Shown here: positions 18,344-28,269 of the stretch, in pieces | Position numbering within the stretch: the first letter of the stretch is position 1 | Layout of the letters: the number at the start of each line of letters is the position of its first letter | Assembly (NCBI GenBank): GCA_963829995.1 | Contig: CAWHKW010000029.1 | Coordinates: 15,708 to 79,707, forward strand | DNA length: 64,000 nt | Direction of reading: 5' to 3' | Origin: JACCZX01 sp963829995 | Lineage (GTDB): Bacteria; Pseudomonadota; Gammaproteobacteria; Burkholderiales; Burkholderiaceae_F | Notes under the pieces: generated by a model | What the model was told of the DNA's origin: nothing | The model's input: the letters and a program-made list of their open reading frames with translations, nothing else | The model's database searches: none | Translations under genes and position numbers: made by a program

Positions 18344-18724
18344 ATGAAGCGATATCTATCTGCGTTGCTTGTAGCAGCCGCCTCCACCGCGGCGCTCGCT
18401 GCCGATGTTGGAGTTTCGGTAAGTATCGGGCAGCCGGGGTTTTATGGCCGGATTGACATCGGCAATGCGCCGCCCCCGGTACTCATCTACCCGCAACCGG
18501 TCATCATTCAGCGAGTTCACGCCGCACCGCCACCCATTTACCTGCGCGTACCTCCGGGCCATGCGCAAAAGTGGAGCAAGCACTGTCAGAAATACGACGC
18601 CTGCAGCCGGCCGGTCTATTTCGTGAAGGATGACTGGTACAACAACGTCTACGTTCCCCACTATCAGAGCGCGCACCCGAGCTCATCGCACGGCAAGGGT
18701 CAAGGCAAGGGCAAGAACAAATAG
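18344..18724 (+). CDS. Small exported Pro/His/Lys-rich protein of unknown function
   Basis: A 126-residue protein with a clear signal peptide (MKRYLSALLVAAASTAALA, cleavage near residue 19). The mature part is rich in Pro and aromatic residues (APPPVLIYPQPVIIQ), has two cysteines in KHCQKYDACSRPVYFV that may form a disulfide, and ends in a basic Gly/Lys tail. Similar short periplasmic proteins are common in Burkholderiales without known function. A GGAGC site precedes the ATG. It stands alone between the protease (divergent) and ada. Confidence 0.72.
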   Translation: MKRYLSALLVAAASTAALAADVGVSVSIGQPGFYGRIDIGNAPPPVLIYPQPVIIQRVHAAPPPIYLRVPPGHAQKWSKHCQKYDACSRPVYFVKDDWYNNVYVPHYQSAHPSSSHGKGQGKGKNK

Positions 18725-18827
18725 CTGTTCGGGCTTTGCGAATTCAATCGCAAGAGCCGGAGTTCTGAGCTGGCAGGCAGGACCTACATTCCCGTCATCG
18801 CTAAGATGACTGGAGAATGCAGTGAAC

Positions 18828-19901
18828 ATGACGACCAAATCCGAAATGCTGGCGGCGGCGACCGTGAGCGACCCGCGCTGGGCCGCAGTCGTCGCGCATG
18901 ACGCTCGAGCCGACGGCACATTTTTCTATGCGGTGCGGACCACCGGCGTTTATTGCCGCCCCTCGTGCGGAGCGCGTGCAGCACGACCCGAGAACGTCGA
19001 GTTTCACGCAACTTCGGCGGATGCCGAACGCGCGGGATTTCGCCCTTGCAAGCGCTGCAAGCCGGATCAGATTCCGTTGGCCGAGCAGCATGCGGGCACG
19101 ATCGCAGAGCTGTGCCGATTGATCGAGAGCGCTGAACACGCTCCGACACTCGCACGACTCGCGCAGCACGCAGGAATGAGCACGTTTCATCTGCATCGGT
19201 TGTTCAAGGCGATCACGGGTGTCACTCCGAAGCAGTACGCCGCGGCGCATCGTGTGAAGCGAGTGAGGTCCGAACTTGGCCGCAGCAGCACGGTGACCGA
19301 AGCGATCTACGGCGCCGGCTACAACTCCAATGGGCGCTTCTACGAGCAATCGAACGAAGTACTTGGTATGACGCCCACCGAGTATCGCGCTGGAGGTGCA
19401 AACACCGAGATTCGATTTGCGATCGGCGAGTGCTCGCTCGGATCGATCCTGGTCGCAGCCAGCGAGCGTGGCGTATGCGCAATTCTGATCGGTGACGACC
19501 CGGATGCCCTGGCACGCGACCTGCAGGATCGGTTTCCGCGCGCGCACTTGATCGGCGGCGATGCGCCGTTCGAGCAATTGGTCGCCAAGGTTGTGGGATT
19601 TGTCGAAGCGCCCGCGCTAGGCCTCGACTTGCCGCTCGACGTACGCGGCACCGCCTTTCAGCAGCGGGTGTGGCAAGCGCTGCGCGAAATTCCCGTGGGC
19701 CGGACGGTGAGCTATTCACAGATCGCGAATCGCATCGGCGCACCGAAGGCAGTGCGTGCCGTGGGTGCCGCTATCGGTGCCAATCCGCTGGCCGTCGCCA
19801 TCCCCTGTCACCGCGTGATCCGCAACGACGGCTCACTGTGCGGCTATCGCTGGGGTGTCGAGCGCAAGCGCGCACTCATCGAGCGAGAAGCGGTGGCATA
19901 G
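18828..19901 (+). CDS. ada: Bifunctional Ada: methylphosphotriester/O6-methylguanine methyltransferase and AraC regulator
   Basis: A three-part protein of 357 residues, full length for Ada. The N-terminal zinc domain has the four cysteines (GVYCRPSCGA and FRPCKRCKPD); one of them takes methyl groups from DNA phosphotriesters and turns the protein into an activator. The AraC-type double HTH follows (MSTFHLHRLFKAITGVTPKQYAAAHR; AGYNSNGRFYEQSNEVLGMTP). The C-terminal MGMT domain ends with the acceptor motif PCHRVI and the IGANPLAVAI region. It repairs alkylated DNA and controls the adaptive response. A GTG six bases upstream (18822) is an alternative start. Confidence 0.95.
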   Translation: MTTKSEMLAAATVSDPRWAAVVAHDARADGTFFYAVRTTGVYCRPSCGARAARPENVEFHATSADAERAGFRPCKRCKPDQIPLAEQHAGTIAELCRLIESAEHAPTLARLAQHAGMSTFHLHRLFKAITGVTPKQYAAAHRVKRVRSELGRSSTVTEAIYGAGYNSNGRFYEQSNEVLGMTPTEYRAGGANTEIRFAIGECSLGSILVAASERGVCAILIGDDPDALARDLQDRFPRAHLIGGDAPFEQLVAKVVGFVEAPALGLDLPLDVRGTAFQQRVWQALREIPVGRTVSYSQIANRIGAPKAVRAVGAAIGANPLAVAIPCHRVIRNDGSLCGYRWGVERKRALIEREAVA

Positions 19902-20009
19902 CGGCTGAATTCCGCGTTTGGAGGGGAGGCGCTAAGCCGTTCGCACGACGGTAAGCGCCTCGCAGCGCCGATAGACTGGCCATCTATCAGATTCCGATTT
20001 CGCCCTCCT

Positions 20010-20861
20010 ATGCTGACTCGCCAAAAGTTGTTTAGCTTGCGCACGTTGTTGCACGCTGTGTTGGCCTTTGCTGCCTGCGGTGCGACGAGCGCCTTTGCGC
20101 AGGTCGGAAATGCGGCTAACGGCGCGACTGCCTACACGGAGAGAGTAGCGGGATCAAGCTGCCAGGACTGCCACGGCTTTGCCGGCACTTTTCGTGACTT
20201 GCAGTTTCCCGGTGCAAACGAGGCGACGATCCGCGCAGCCATCCAAGCTGCTATCAACAGCAACGCCGGCCAAGTGATGGGCGTGTTTCAGAACGCCCCG
20301 TGGTCGGCGCAGAAAACCTCCGACGTCGCGGCTCACCTCGTTGTCGCGGTTACGCCGCCGGCTCCGCCACCGTTTGCACCATTACCCACACCAAGTGCAG
20401 CCCCGAGCCCGGTCGCGTTCCCCAGCACGGCCGTTGGTGCCACCAGTGCGCAGATCGCCGTTCTTCTGACGAACAGTGCCGGCATCGCCGTCACGCTTGG
20501 AAATCCGGCGGTAAATCCCGGCACCGGCCAGGTCGCCAATTTTAGAAGCGCCACTGTTGCCGCGGGCCAGACCGCGTGCGTGAATGGCGGAGTACTGCAA
20601 CCAGGCGCGAGCTGCTCGATAGGCTTTGAGTTCGTTCCAACCACCGCCGGCGCTAGCACCGCCACCTATCGCGTCACCTTTGTCGGCAACGTGCCGGCCC
20701 GCGACATAACACTGCAGGGCACGGCGACCGGGGCCGGCGGTTCTACGGCACCGACCTCGTCGGCAAATGCGCCATTGAATGCCGGCGCTGGTGCGCTGGG
20801 CTGGTTGAATTTGCTGGGACTGCTTGCACTGCTCGGATTGAGCCGGTCACGACGCAGATAG
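20010..20861 (+). CDS. Cytochrome c-like protein with beta-sandwich domain and C-terminal sorting tail
   Basis: A 283-residue exported protein. After a signal peptide (ending SAFAQ near residue 31) comes one c-type heme motif, CQDCH, at residues 51-55, in a short cytochrome domain to about residue 115. A Pro-rich linker leads to a choice-of-anchor-D-like beta-sandwich (SNSAGIAVTLGNPAV...GASCSIGFEFVPTTAG). The C-terminus is ALGWLNLLGLLALLGL followed by SRSRRR: a hydrophobic helix with an Arg cluster, like GlyGly-CTERM-type sorting signals. The expected distal Met ligand is uncertain (VMGVFQNAPW contains a candidate). A strong terminator follows at 20883. Confidence 0.8.
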   Translation: MLTRQKLFSLRTLLHAVLAFAACGATSAFAQVGNAANGATAYTERVAGSSCQDCHGFAGTFRDLQFPGANEATIRAAIQAAINSNAGQVMGVFQNAPWSAQKTSDVAAHLVVAVTPPAPPPFAPLPTPSAAPSPVAFPSTAVGATSAQIAVLLTNSAGIAVTLGNPAVNPGTGQVANFRSATVAAGQTACVNGGVLQPGASCSIGFEFVPTTAGASTATYRVTFVGNVPARDITLQGTATGAGGSTAPTSSANAPLNAGAGALGWLNLLGLLALLGLSRSRRR

Positions 20862-20882
20862 TCGCGTAGCCAAACAAAGAAA

Positions 20883-20906
20883 GGCGCCGATCTTCGGCGC
20901 CTTTTT
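20883..20906. terminator. Rho-independent terminator between convergent genes
   Basis: A perfect 8-bp GC-rich stem GGCGCCGA / TCGGCGCC with a 3-base loop is followed by TTTTT on the plus strand. A run of A residues precedes it (AAAGAAA), so it can work in both directions, ending the cytochrome gene (plus) and the MerR/TPR gene (minus). Confidence 0.88.
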
Positions 20907-20946
20907 ATTTGGGTCTACCGCATAACGATCATAAGGTGCGCACCTG

Positions 20947-21762
20947 TTACCCGTGCCTGCCGCCAGTCAGCCGGCGATACTGCGCCATATGGCGAAGCGC
21001 ATCTTTCGGTTTCTTCAGGACTTCATAGAGCAGCGCCAGGTTGTAGTGACAATCGGCCATTGTCGGATCGCCGCGTAGTGCTGCTTCGTAAGCTTGCATC
21101 GCCTCGGCTTTGCGACTCATGTCATCGAGAAGCACGCCGAGGTTGTACAGCAACAGAGGCTCGTTGCCGCACGCTTTGATCGCACTGCGATAGACGTGTT
21201 CGGCGTGCACATGGCGGCCGCTTTCGTGCAGCAGCCGTCCCAGATTGACATGCGCATCGAGCAGCGTCGGGTCGGCCGCGACCGCGTGCTCGTACGCCTG
21301 CACGGCAGCGGCGGTATCTTCGACTTCGAGCGCAGCACCGTCGGCGAAATGCGACTCCGCGCTCGCGTCCGGGTGCACTTCTTCGATCACGCTAATGGAG
21401 CCGTCGGCGTCGGTTTCAAACGCGAGCAGATACTGGCCTGATTCGGCTTGCCAGCGGCTGCCGCCTTCCTTGACGACGACGCGATCGGCTACTGCGCAAA
21501 TTGAAAGCCCGGACAGCGGCATCGATTCAGGCAGATGGCGGCGAAGCTGCCTGATCGACTTGGTAATGCGCTTGGGCGGAACATTGGCCGCGGCCAGTGC
21601 TCGCGCGGTGCGCAAAACGATAAGGTCTTGAAATGAAAACAGCCATGCGTTGCGCGGCCCACGCGCGGGCGACACGAACCCGGCTTCGACTAGCGAGCGG
21701 ATCGTGCTCCGCGGCAGGCGCAGCAGCTTCTCGACATCGCGCACGCCGTATTCATGCATCAC
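20947..21762 (-). CDS. MerR-like HTH protein with C-terminal TPR repeats
   Basis: A 271-residue protein. Residues 1-75 look like a MerR-type winged helix (YGVRDVEKLLRLPRSTIRSLVEAGFVSPARG, with LRTARALAAANVPPKRITKSIRQL). Residues about 145-265 carry three to four TPRs (AAAVQAYEHAVAADPTLLDAH, EAMQAYEAALRGDPTMADCHYN). It starts 15 bases after the Ku stop and runs in the same direction, so it is the third gene of the LigD-Ku unit. It could regulate that unit or bridge proteins at DNA ends; neither is shown by the sequence. Confidence 0.8.
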   Translation of the reverse strand: MMHEYGVRDVEKLLRLPRSTIRSLVEAGFVSPARGPRNAWLFSFQDLIVLRTARALAAANVPPKRITKSIRQLRRHLPESMPLSGLSICAVADRVVVKEGGSRWQAESGQYLLAFETDADGSISVIEEVHPDASAESHFADGAALEVEDTAAAVQAYEHAVAADPTLLDAHVNLGRLLHESGRHVHAEHVYRSAIKACGNEPLLLYNLGVLLDDMSRKAEAMQAYEAALRGDPTMADCHYNLALLYEVLKKPKDALRHMAQYRRLTGGRHG

Positions 21763-21777
21763 GCGCAGCGGTGGTGG

Positions 21778-22674
21778 CTACTTTCTTGCAGCCTTGCGTG
21801 CCGCGGGTTCCGCCTGCGTCAACTGAGTCGCCCGCTTCGCAGGCTTGCGCGTTTCGCGGGCCGGCGCTTCCGGCGCACTCGGCTTGGCAGGCGCCGTCGC
21901 TTTCTTGTTCAAGCTCGCACGCAGCGCCTCCATCAAATCGATCACCTGTGCGCCGCCGGTTTCGGGCGCCTCGGCCATCGTGATTTCCTGGCCTTCGACT
22001 TTCTTCTGCACGGCAGCCTCGACGCGCGCGCGGACGTCGTCGGTGTAGACGGTCGGATCGAAGGTGTCCGACGCCTGCTGCTCAATCAGTTGCTGCGCAA
22101 GCTTCAGCTCGACGTCCTTGACTTCGGTCGGCGGGATTTCGATATCTTTGATCGAGCGCACTTCGGCTGCATACAACAGCTGCTGCATCACAAGACCCCC
22201 TTCGATCGGGCGCAGCATCACGATGTATTGCTTGCCGCGAGCGGCGTAACGGCCGACCGCGCAGCGGCCTGACTCGCGCAACGCGCGCGTCAGCAACGCG
22301 TACGGCTTCGCACCGCCCTTATCGGGCGCGAGGTAATACGCCTTGTCGAAGTAGACCGGGTCGATCGACTCGATCGGCACGAACTCGGTGATCTCAGCCG
22401 TTTGCGTGCCTGCCTCTTCAAGCGCCTTCAGCTCTTCGGGGTTGAACATCACGTACTGGTCCTTCGCGAACTCGTAGCCTTTGACGATGTCTTCGCGCGC
22501 GACCGGAATCTCCTCCTTCAGGCAGAGATACTGCTGCTTCAGCCGCGAGCCACAGTCCTTGTGCAACATGTTGAACGAGATCGCCTTGCTCGCTTCGGTC
22601 GCCGAAAACATCTTCGCCGGGATCGACACCAATCCGAATGCGATGGTCAGAGATCCGATCGATCGTGCAGCCAT
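21778..22674 (-). CDS. ku: Non-homologous end-joining protein Ku
   Basis: A 298-residue bacterial Ku. It begins MAARSIGSLTIAFGLVSIPAK, has the core LLYAAEVRSIKDIEIPP, and ends in a Lys/Ala/Pro-rich basic tail typical of Ku C-terminal extensions. The homodimer binds broken double-strand ends and recruits LigD. The gene lies 21 bases downstream of ligD in the same direction, the usual two-component NHEJ layout. No defect is seen. Confidence 0.95.
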   Translation of the reverse strand: MAARSIGSLTIAFGLVSIPAKMFSATEASKAISFNMLHKDCGSRLKQQYLCLKEEIPVAREDIVKGYEFAKDQYVMFNPEELKALEEAGTQTAEITEFVPIESIDPVYFDKAYYLAPDKGGAKPYALLTRALRESGRCAVGRYAARGKQYIVMLRPIEGGLVMQQLLYAAEVRSIKDIEIPPTEVKDVELKLAQQLIEQQASDTFDPTVYTDDVRARVEAAVQKKVEGQEITMAEAPETGGAQVIDLMEALRASLNKKATAPAKPSAPEAPARETRKPAKRATQLTQAEPAARKAARK

Positions 22675-22695
22675 GCCTTCCTCCCGATTTGTTCG

Positions 22696-25444
22696 TTAAC
22701 TCTTCTCGCGCTTGACTGCGCGTTCGAGGCTCTGCTTTGCTTTCAGTGCATCATGCCAGCGATCGCCCTTTGCCAGGCGCTCGCCGACGTTGGTGATTCT
22801 GAAGTCTAGTGGATGCGCGCCGGCGAGTTCGTCCCATGTGAGCGGCATCGATATCGGTGCCCCGCCGGCTCCGCGTGGCGAATAGGCGACATTCAGCGTT
22901 TTGCCGCGCACGTTCATGTTGTAGTCCATGAAGATCTTGCCGGTGCGCTTCGGCACGCTCCACTCCATCGTGATGTCCTTCGGATGCTGCCGCATCAAAT
23001 GCCGCCCGACAAGCTCCGAGATCTCGCGCGCCGCGTCGAAATCGATCGTGCGCTTGATCGGCACGAACACATGCAAGCCCGTCTTGCCCGATGTCTTGAC
23101 GATCGGTTCGAGCGACATGCTGTGCAGCAGCTCACGCAGCCAGAACGCGACTTCCTTGCCCTTCTCGAACGCCACCGTGTTCAGCTCGGGCTCGTCACCC
23201 GCCGCTTCCTTGCCCGAATAGATGTACGGGTCGATATCGAACACCACGTAGTCGGGATAGTTGAGCACAGAGCCTTCGAGCGACTCGAGTGAAGTCGCGT
23301 AGTCGGTGCTCTTGATCGATGTATCGGACCCGAGCTTCGCGCGCGAATGCCAGACGTGGAACTCGAGCGTGCCTGATTGCGCGAGCCAAAGCAGCGTCGG
23401 CAGATTGTTGCAGAGCAGGTAGTCGTGGCTCTCGTCCTTGTGGCCGGAAAATACCGTAATGGTCTCGGCAAATCCGGGGCGCTCCTGCTCCCAGTGCTTC
23501 TGGAAAAACCGCTGACCATGGATGCCGTCCGGCATACGAATCATCGTCAGCGGACGATCAGCCAGATGCGGCAGGATCAGCGGCGACACTTGCGCGAAAT
23601 AGCGCAGCAGGTCCCGTTTGGTCAGCGCCGGCTGGCTCAATGCCGGATCGGCCGGCCAATAGACGCGATCGAGATGAGTCAGCTTCAGCGTGTGTGCGCC
23701 AACCGCAATCGTGAAGGTGGCCTTGTCGTTGTCAAGCTGGTGCAGCACCTCGTCTATCTCGCTGTTGGTGCTCTTCTTTGCACTCTGAGCGTCGCTGCCA
23801 GTCGCGCCGATGGAAATCGAACTTGCCTTCGGCCGCGCGCGCGCAGCGCTCGCCGAAGCGGGCACGCCGACCGATTTCGTCGGCACCTCTCGCCGCACCG
23901 TCTTCGGATCGATGTCGTCGCGCAGCCGCAGAAACACCGGAGCCCGCAAATGCCCGTCTTCGGTCCAGTCGTGGAACTTCACTTCTGCCACAAGCTCCGG
24001 CGCTACCCATGTCGCCGGTGCATTCAGTTCAGGCTTGGTCGAGAACGGATTGGTTTTTCTCTGCAGCGGCTCCAGCTGCCGCCGTACATCCGACAGTGAG
24101 TCGTCGTTAAAGCCGGAGCCGACATGCGATGCGTAAACGAGCTTGCCGCCGTCCCAATAGCCGACCAGTAATGCGCCTAACGGAGAGCGCGCGCCCTTGC
24201 CCTGTGTGTAACCGCCAATGACAAAGTCGGCACTGGCGATCGATTTGACTTTCACCCATGAAGCTGAGCGCTTCCCGGCTTCGTAACGGCTGTTCTTGCG
24301 TTTGCCGACCACTCCCTCGAGTCCGCTTGCGTCGGCAGCCGCCTGCAGAGCTACGCCGTCATCCTGCGAGTGCACCAACTGAACCAGCGGCGACGGCAGC
24401 AAAGACTGCGCGAGATAGCGGCGACGATCGGTGTAGGGTGCCTGACGCAAGTTGACTCCGGCGAAGTGCAGCAGGTCGAAGCAATACAGCACCGCACGCT
24501 CTGTTTGCGCACTGCGGTTTTGCATCGCGCCGAATGACGGCCGTCCCTCGGCATCGAACGCGACGATTTCTGCATCGAGAATCATCGTCTCCACCGCTTG
24601 CTTGCGTAGCTCGGCGCACACCTTCGGAAAGTCGGCGGCCAGATCGAGGCCGCGGCGTGTGCGCAGTTTGACGGTGTCGCCGTCGACAAACGCGAGCACG
24701 CGATAGCCGTCGAGCTTGGGCTCCCACATCCAGTCGGCGTGGTTAAACGCTTTATCGCCCAGTTCGGCCTGCATCGGCGCGAGCGTCGGCGGGCAGCTTC
24801 TCGGAAGGACCGGCAACGACCAGCCGCTCGGCCGCAATGCGATGCGCCGGCACACTCTTCATCTCCTCGACCGATGCGTTGGAAAGCACCGAGCGGTTCT
24901 GAGCTGTCAAATCAGTCTTGGCGACAAACCGATCCTTGTGTTTGATCAGCAACCAGTTCTTGCGGTCCGCCATTCGCACCAACGCAAACGACCCCTTGAC
25001 CTTTTCACCGCGGAGCAGAAAGCTCAGCTTGCCGTTTTCCAGTTCAGTGCGAACGCGGTCCTCGGCTTGCGCACGATCGTGAAACGAATACTGCTGGCCT
25101 TCATCGGGCGAGTAGACGCCGCAGTCCCACACGATCATTTCACCCGCACCGTATTGCCCGGGCGGAATGACGCCCTCAAACGACGCGTACTCGTATGGAT
25201 GGTCTTCGGTCTGCGCGGCGAGACGCTTATCGTTAGGATCGAGCGACGGCCCTTTCGGAATGGCCCATGATTTCAATACGCCGTCGCACTCCAGTCGCAG
25301 GTCGTAGTGCATGTGGCGCGCAGCGTGCTGTTGAATCACGAACAGCAGCGGCCCGCCGTGGGCGTCGCGCACCTGCGCCGCCGGCTCGGGAGTGGCTGAA
25401 AAACTGCGCTTGGCGGAATATTCGGTGAGCTGGCTTTTCTTCAC
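22696..25444 (-). pseudogene. ligD: ATP-dependent DNA ligase LigD (PE-ligase-polymerase), one frameshift
   Basis: A full three-domain LigD of about 915 residues if one base is corrected. Order: 3'-phosphoesterase (HAARHMHYDLRLE, EDHPYEYASFEGVIPPGQYG), ATP ligase with nucleophile Lys in EPKLDGYRV, and polymerase/primase with the metal-binding VVFDIDPY. The order PE-Lig-Pol matches the Pseudomonas enzyme. The frame breaks between PE and ligase domains: removing one base of the GGG run at 24791-24793 (plus strand) gives GPSEKLPPTLAPMQAEL. The break sits in the interdomain linker; as written, the phosphoesterase would be a separate 230-residue protein. It starts 15 bases from the divergent DUF72 gene. 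Confidence 0.9.
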
Positions 25445-25459
25445 GCTGGAATTTTAGGC

Positions 25460-26171
25460 ATGAGTGCTCAGAGAATCGTCGCAGGCGCGAGCGGCTATTC
25501 CTTCAAGGAATGGAAGGGCAATTTTTATCCGGACAAAATGAAGCCCGAAGAGATGCTGGCGTGGTACTCCGCACGCCTGCCAACGGTGGAGATCAACAAC
25601 ACTTTCTATCAAATGCCCAAGACGGCCGTGCTTGAGAACTGGGCCAAGACGACGCCGGAAGATTTCCGATTTTCGATCAAAGCCTCGCGCCGTATCACGC
25701 ACATGTCGCGGCTTCGGGCGGAGACGGCGGCCGATTCAGTTAATTTTCTTTACACGACGCTGGCCGCGCTCGGTGCGAAGCGCGGCCCGGTACTTTTTCA
25801 GCTGCCGCCGTTCCTGAAGAAGGATCTGCCGCGCCTGAGCGAATTTCTCGACGCTGCTTCCCGAGGGACACAAGGCCGCGTTCGAGTTTCGAAATGACAG
25901 CTGGTTCGAGGATGACGTTTATGACGCCTTGAAGGCAGCCGGAGCATCGCTGTGCTTCTCGGAGCGCGAAGACAATGCACCGCCCCCTTTGGTGGAAACA
26001 GCGCCTTGGGGCTATGTTCGTCTTCGGCTTGAAACCTACTCCGACGACGCCCTACAGCAGTGGGCGGCAAAGCTCGAAGCTACGACGTGGCGCGAGATCT
26101 ACGTGTACTTCATGCATGAGCCGACTGCACCCGCGTATGCGCAAACGCTGATGCAGTTTGCCTCCTCGTAA
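25460..26171 (+). pseudogene. DUF72 (YecE-like) family protein, one frameshift
   Basis: With one base removed this is a TIM-barrel DUF72 protein of about 237 residues, the normal length. The N-terminus IVAGASGYSFKEWKGNFYPDKMKPEEML and the segment SARLPTVEINNTFYQMPK are strong family marks; the second half has AFEFRNDSWF and YVYFMHEPTAPAYA. The break is near 25850-25855. Function is unknown for the family. Its divergent position beside ligD (15 bases) means the two promoters overlap, and DUF72 genes are often found near repair genes. Everything but the single indel looks intact. Confidence 0.83.
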
Positions 26172-26203
26172 AAGCATTGATTCGCTTGATACGCTAAGGT
26201 CGT

Positions 26204-27184
26204 ATGCATACCGCTGTTTTCATGCGCATCGTTCGCCTGATCTTTGCCGGCGTTTTTCTCGCGGCGATTAGCGGGGCAGCGTTCGCCCAATCCAGCAAGA
26301 CTGTTCGCATTCTGGTGGGCTTCCCGCCGGGCGGCGGTACCGACGCGATCGCGCGCACGCTCGCCGAGAAGCTGAAGGATGAGCTTGGCGCCTCGGTTGT
26401 CGTTGAGAATCGACCGGGCGCAGGTGGGCAGATCGCCGCGCACGCGCTGAAGAGTGCTGCGCCCGATGGCACCACATTCTTCATCTCGCACGACCATACG
26501 ATTTCGATCCTGCCACTGGTGATGAAGAATCCCGGCTTTGACCCAGCAAAGGACTTCGTTCCGGTCGCGGGCTTCGCAACCTTCGTCAACGCGCTAGCGC
26601 TGTCAGCCGGCACACCCGCGAAGAATTTCAACGACTATGTTGCATGGGTAAAGGCCCAAGGCGGCAAGAATGCTATCGGCATCCCCGCACCGGCCTCGGT
26701 ACCCGAATTCCTCGTCAAGGTGATCGGCGAAAAATACGGGCTCGATCTGGTGTCGGCACCATACCGCGGCAGCGCGCCGATGATGGGAGACATGCTCGGC
26801 AATCAGATTTCCGCCGGCGTCGGCTCCGTGCCGGACTTCATCGAGAACCACGCGGCCGGCAAGCTGCGCGTCGTCGCCGTGCTCGGCGGCGCACGCCAGA
26901 ACGCGTTGCCCGACGTGCCGACATTCGCAGAGCTCGGCCTCGCGGGCTTCGAGGACGTGCCGTACTACGCGTTCTTCGCACCTGCCGGCACGCCGCAACC
27001 AGCAATAGATCAGTTCTCCGCAGCACTATCGAAGGTGATCGCGCAGCCCGACGTGCGCGATCGGCTGACACGCTGGGGCTTGACGGTGCAGTTCATGCCG
27101 CAAGCGCAGCTCGCCGCTCGCGAGCGCGCTTATTCGCAGACGTGGGCGCAGATCATCAAGAAGAGCGGGTTTCAGCCGCAGTAA
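26204..27184 (+). CDS. Bug/TctC-family periplasmic solute-binding protein
   Basis: A 326-residue Bug protein with a Sec signal peptide (LIFAGVFLAAISGAAFAQ) and the family motifs RILVGFPPGGGTDAIAR, VVVENRPGAGGQIAAHALKSAAPDG and the C-terminal WAQIIKKSGFQPQ. The ligand is unknown. It is the intact relative of three Bug 3'-end remnants found at 29383, 33190 and 37354 in this window. The start could also be the ATG at 26222, closer to the signal peptide. It is convergent with the LysR gene and is separated from it by a hairpin. Confidence 0.9.
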   Translation: MHTAVFMRIVRLIFAGVFLAAISGAAFAQSSKTVRILVGFPPGGGTDAIARTLAEKLKDELGASVVVENRPGAGGQIAAHALKSAAPDGTTFFISHDHTISILPLVMKNPGFDPAKDFVPVAGFATFVNALALSAGTPAKNFNDYVAWVKAQGGKNAIGIPAPASVPEFLVKVIGEKYGLDLVSAPYRGSAPMMGDMLGNQISAGVGSVPDFIENHAAGKLRVVAVLGGARQNALPDVPTFAELGLAGFEDVPYYAFFAPAGTPQPAIDQFSAALSKVIAQPDVRDRLTRWGLTVQFMPQAQLAARERAYSQTWAQIIKKSGFQPQ

Positions 27185-27186
27185 GG

Positions 27187-27221
27187 CGGCAGCAGCTGCG
27201 TAGCCCGAGACGCAGGCTGCC
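27187..27221. terminator. Candidate hairpin between convergent Bug and LysR genes
   Basis: GGCAGC...TGCGT pairs with ACGCAGGCTGCC around the loop AGCCCGAG, giving an imperfect GC-rich stem directly after the Bug stop and before the LysR stop. No T tract follows, so intrinsic termination is only a possibility. Confidence 0.35.
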
Positions 27222-27228
27222 GTGCGTG

Positions 27229-28176
27229 TCAAAGGTAGTCCATGCTGCGGCCGCTTGCGGACGACGCTTGCAAACGCGCCTGGGCCTGGATCCAGTCCGC
27301 GAAGATTTTCACTTCATCGCGCTGCGCGGCCGGCGACACGACCAACCAGTACGCCCGATGCGCGCGCGTCGTGAAACGTTTGTCCTTCAACGGCATCACG
27401 AGTCGGCGATCGGCGACCAATGGAGCGACCAGCGGAAAGCGGCCCAGCGCAACTCCCTGTCCCGCGATCGCTGCCTGCATGATTTGGTCATAGTGACTGA
27501 AGGTCAGTCCGCGCCTTGCGCGCGGACGCTCCAGTTTCATCGCCTCACACCATACTTTCCACGACAGCCAGATCGTTGTGCTGTTTGGATCGTCGATATC
27601 TAACAGCGGCAATTGCAGCAGATCTTCCGGCGTACCGATGCGCTTGCCTTTGAGCAAAGCCGGACTCGCCACGGGCGCTACCTGCTCTCCGAACAGGCAG
27701 ATCGCATCGGCACCGACAGCATCTTGCGGGCAGTACCGGATCGCCACGTCCAGCCCGTGGTGCTCAAGATCGCGCACGGTGTTATCGGCCACGACGTGTA
27801 CCGCGATCTCGCCATGATCGGTTTGAAACTGCGATAGCCGCGGCACAAGCCAGAGCGATGCAAACGACGTGGTCGTCGTGACGCGAACGATCGGCTCTGT
27901 CTTTGCACGCACGGCGGAGGTGGCGTCACGCACCAGCGCAAGTGCCTTCGAGACTTCGCGGTAGTAACGCTCGCCCGCATCAGTCAGGATCAGCGCACGC
28001 GTGCGCCGCTCGAACAACTTCACGCCGAGTTGCTCCTCGAGTTGCTGTACCTGCCTGCTAACGGCCGACTGCGTCAGATGCAACTCGGCGGCGGCAGACG
28101 TGAACGACAGCAATCGTGCGGCTGCTTCGAAGCCACGCAGGAGATCGAGCGACGCGGGCAGATCGCGCCTATGCAT
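27229..28176 (-). CDS. LysR family regulator, GcvA type
   Basis: A 315-residue LysR regulator. The N-terminal HTH (LLRGFEAAARLLSFTSAAAELHLTQSAVSRQVQQLEEQLG split over residues about 13-50) is of the GcvA subclass, followed by the type 2 periplasmic-binding effector domain (VRVTTTTSFASLWLVPRL). A GTG two codons upstream (28182) is an alternative start. It diverges from the DUF2917 gene with 93 bases between starts; this pairing recurs in Burkholderiales, so the DUF2917 gene is the likely target. The effector is unknown. Confidence 0.88.
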   Translation of the reverse strand: MHRRDLPASLDLLRGFEAAARLLSFTSAAAELHLTQSAVSRQVQQLEEQLGVKLFERRTRALILTDAGERYYREVSKALALVRDATSAVRAKTEPIVRVTTTTSFASLWLVPRLSQFQTDHGEIAVHVVADNTVRDLEHHGLDVAIRYCPQDAVGADAICLFGEQVAPVASPALLKGKRIGTPEDLLQLPLLDIDDPNSTTIWLSWKVWCEAMKLERPRARRGLTFSHYDQIMQAAIAGQGVALGRFPLVAPLVADRRLVMPLKDKRFTTRAHRAYWLVVSPAAQRDEVKIFADWIQAQARLQASSASGRSMDYL

Positions 28177-28269
28177 TCCCACCGCTCATGCATCGCATTT
28201 CGAGATTTCGTTTGTCGGCAGTCATTCGATGCGCGACAGTTCGTCGCACATCACCACGAGGTCAACGTC

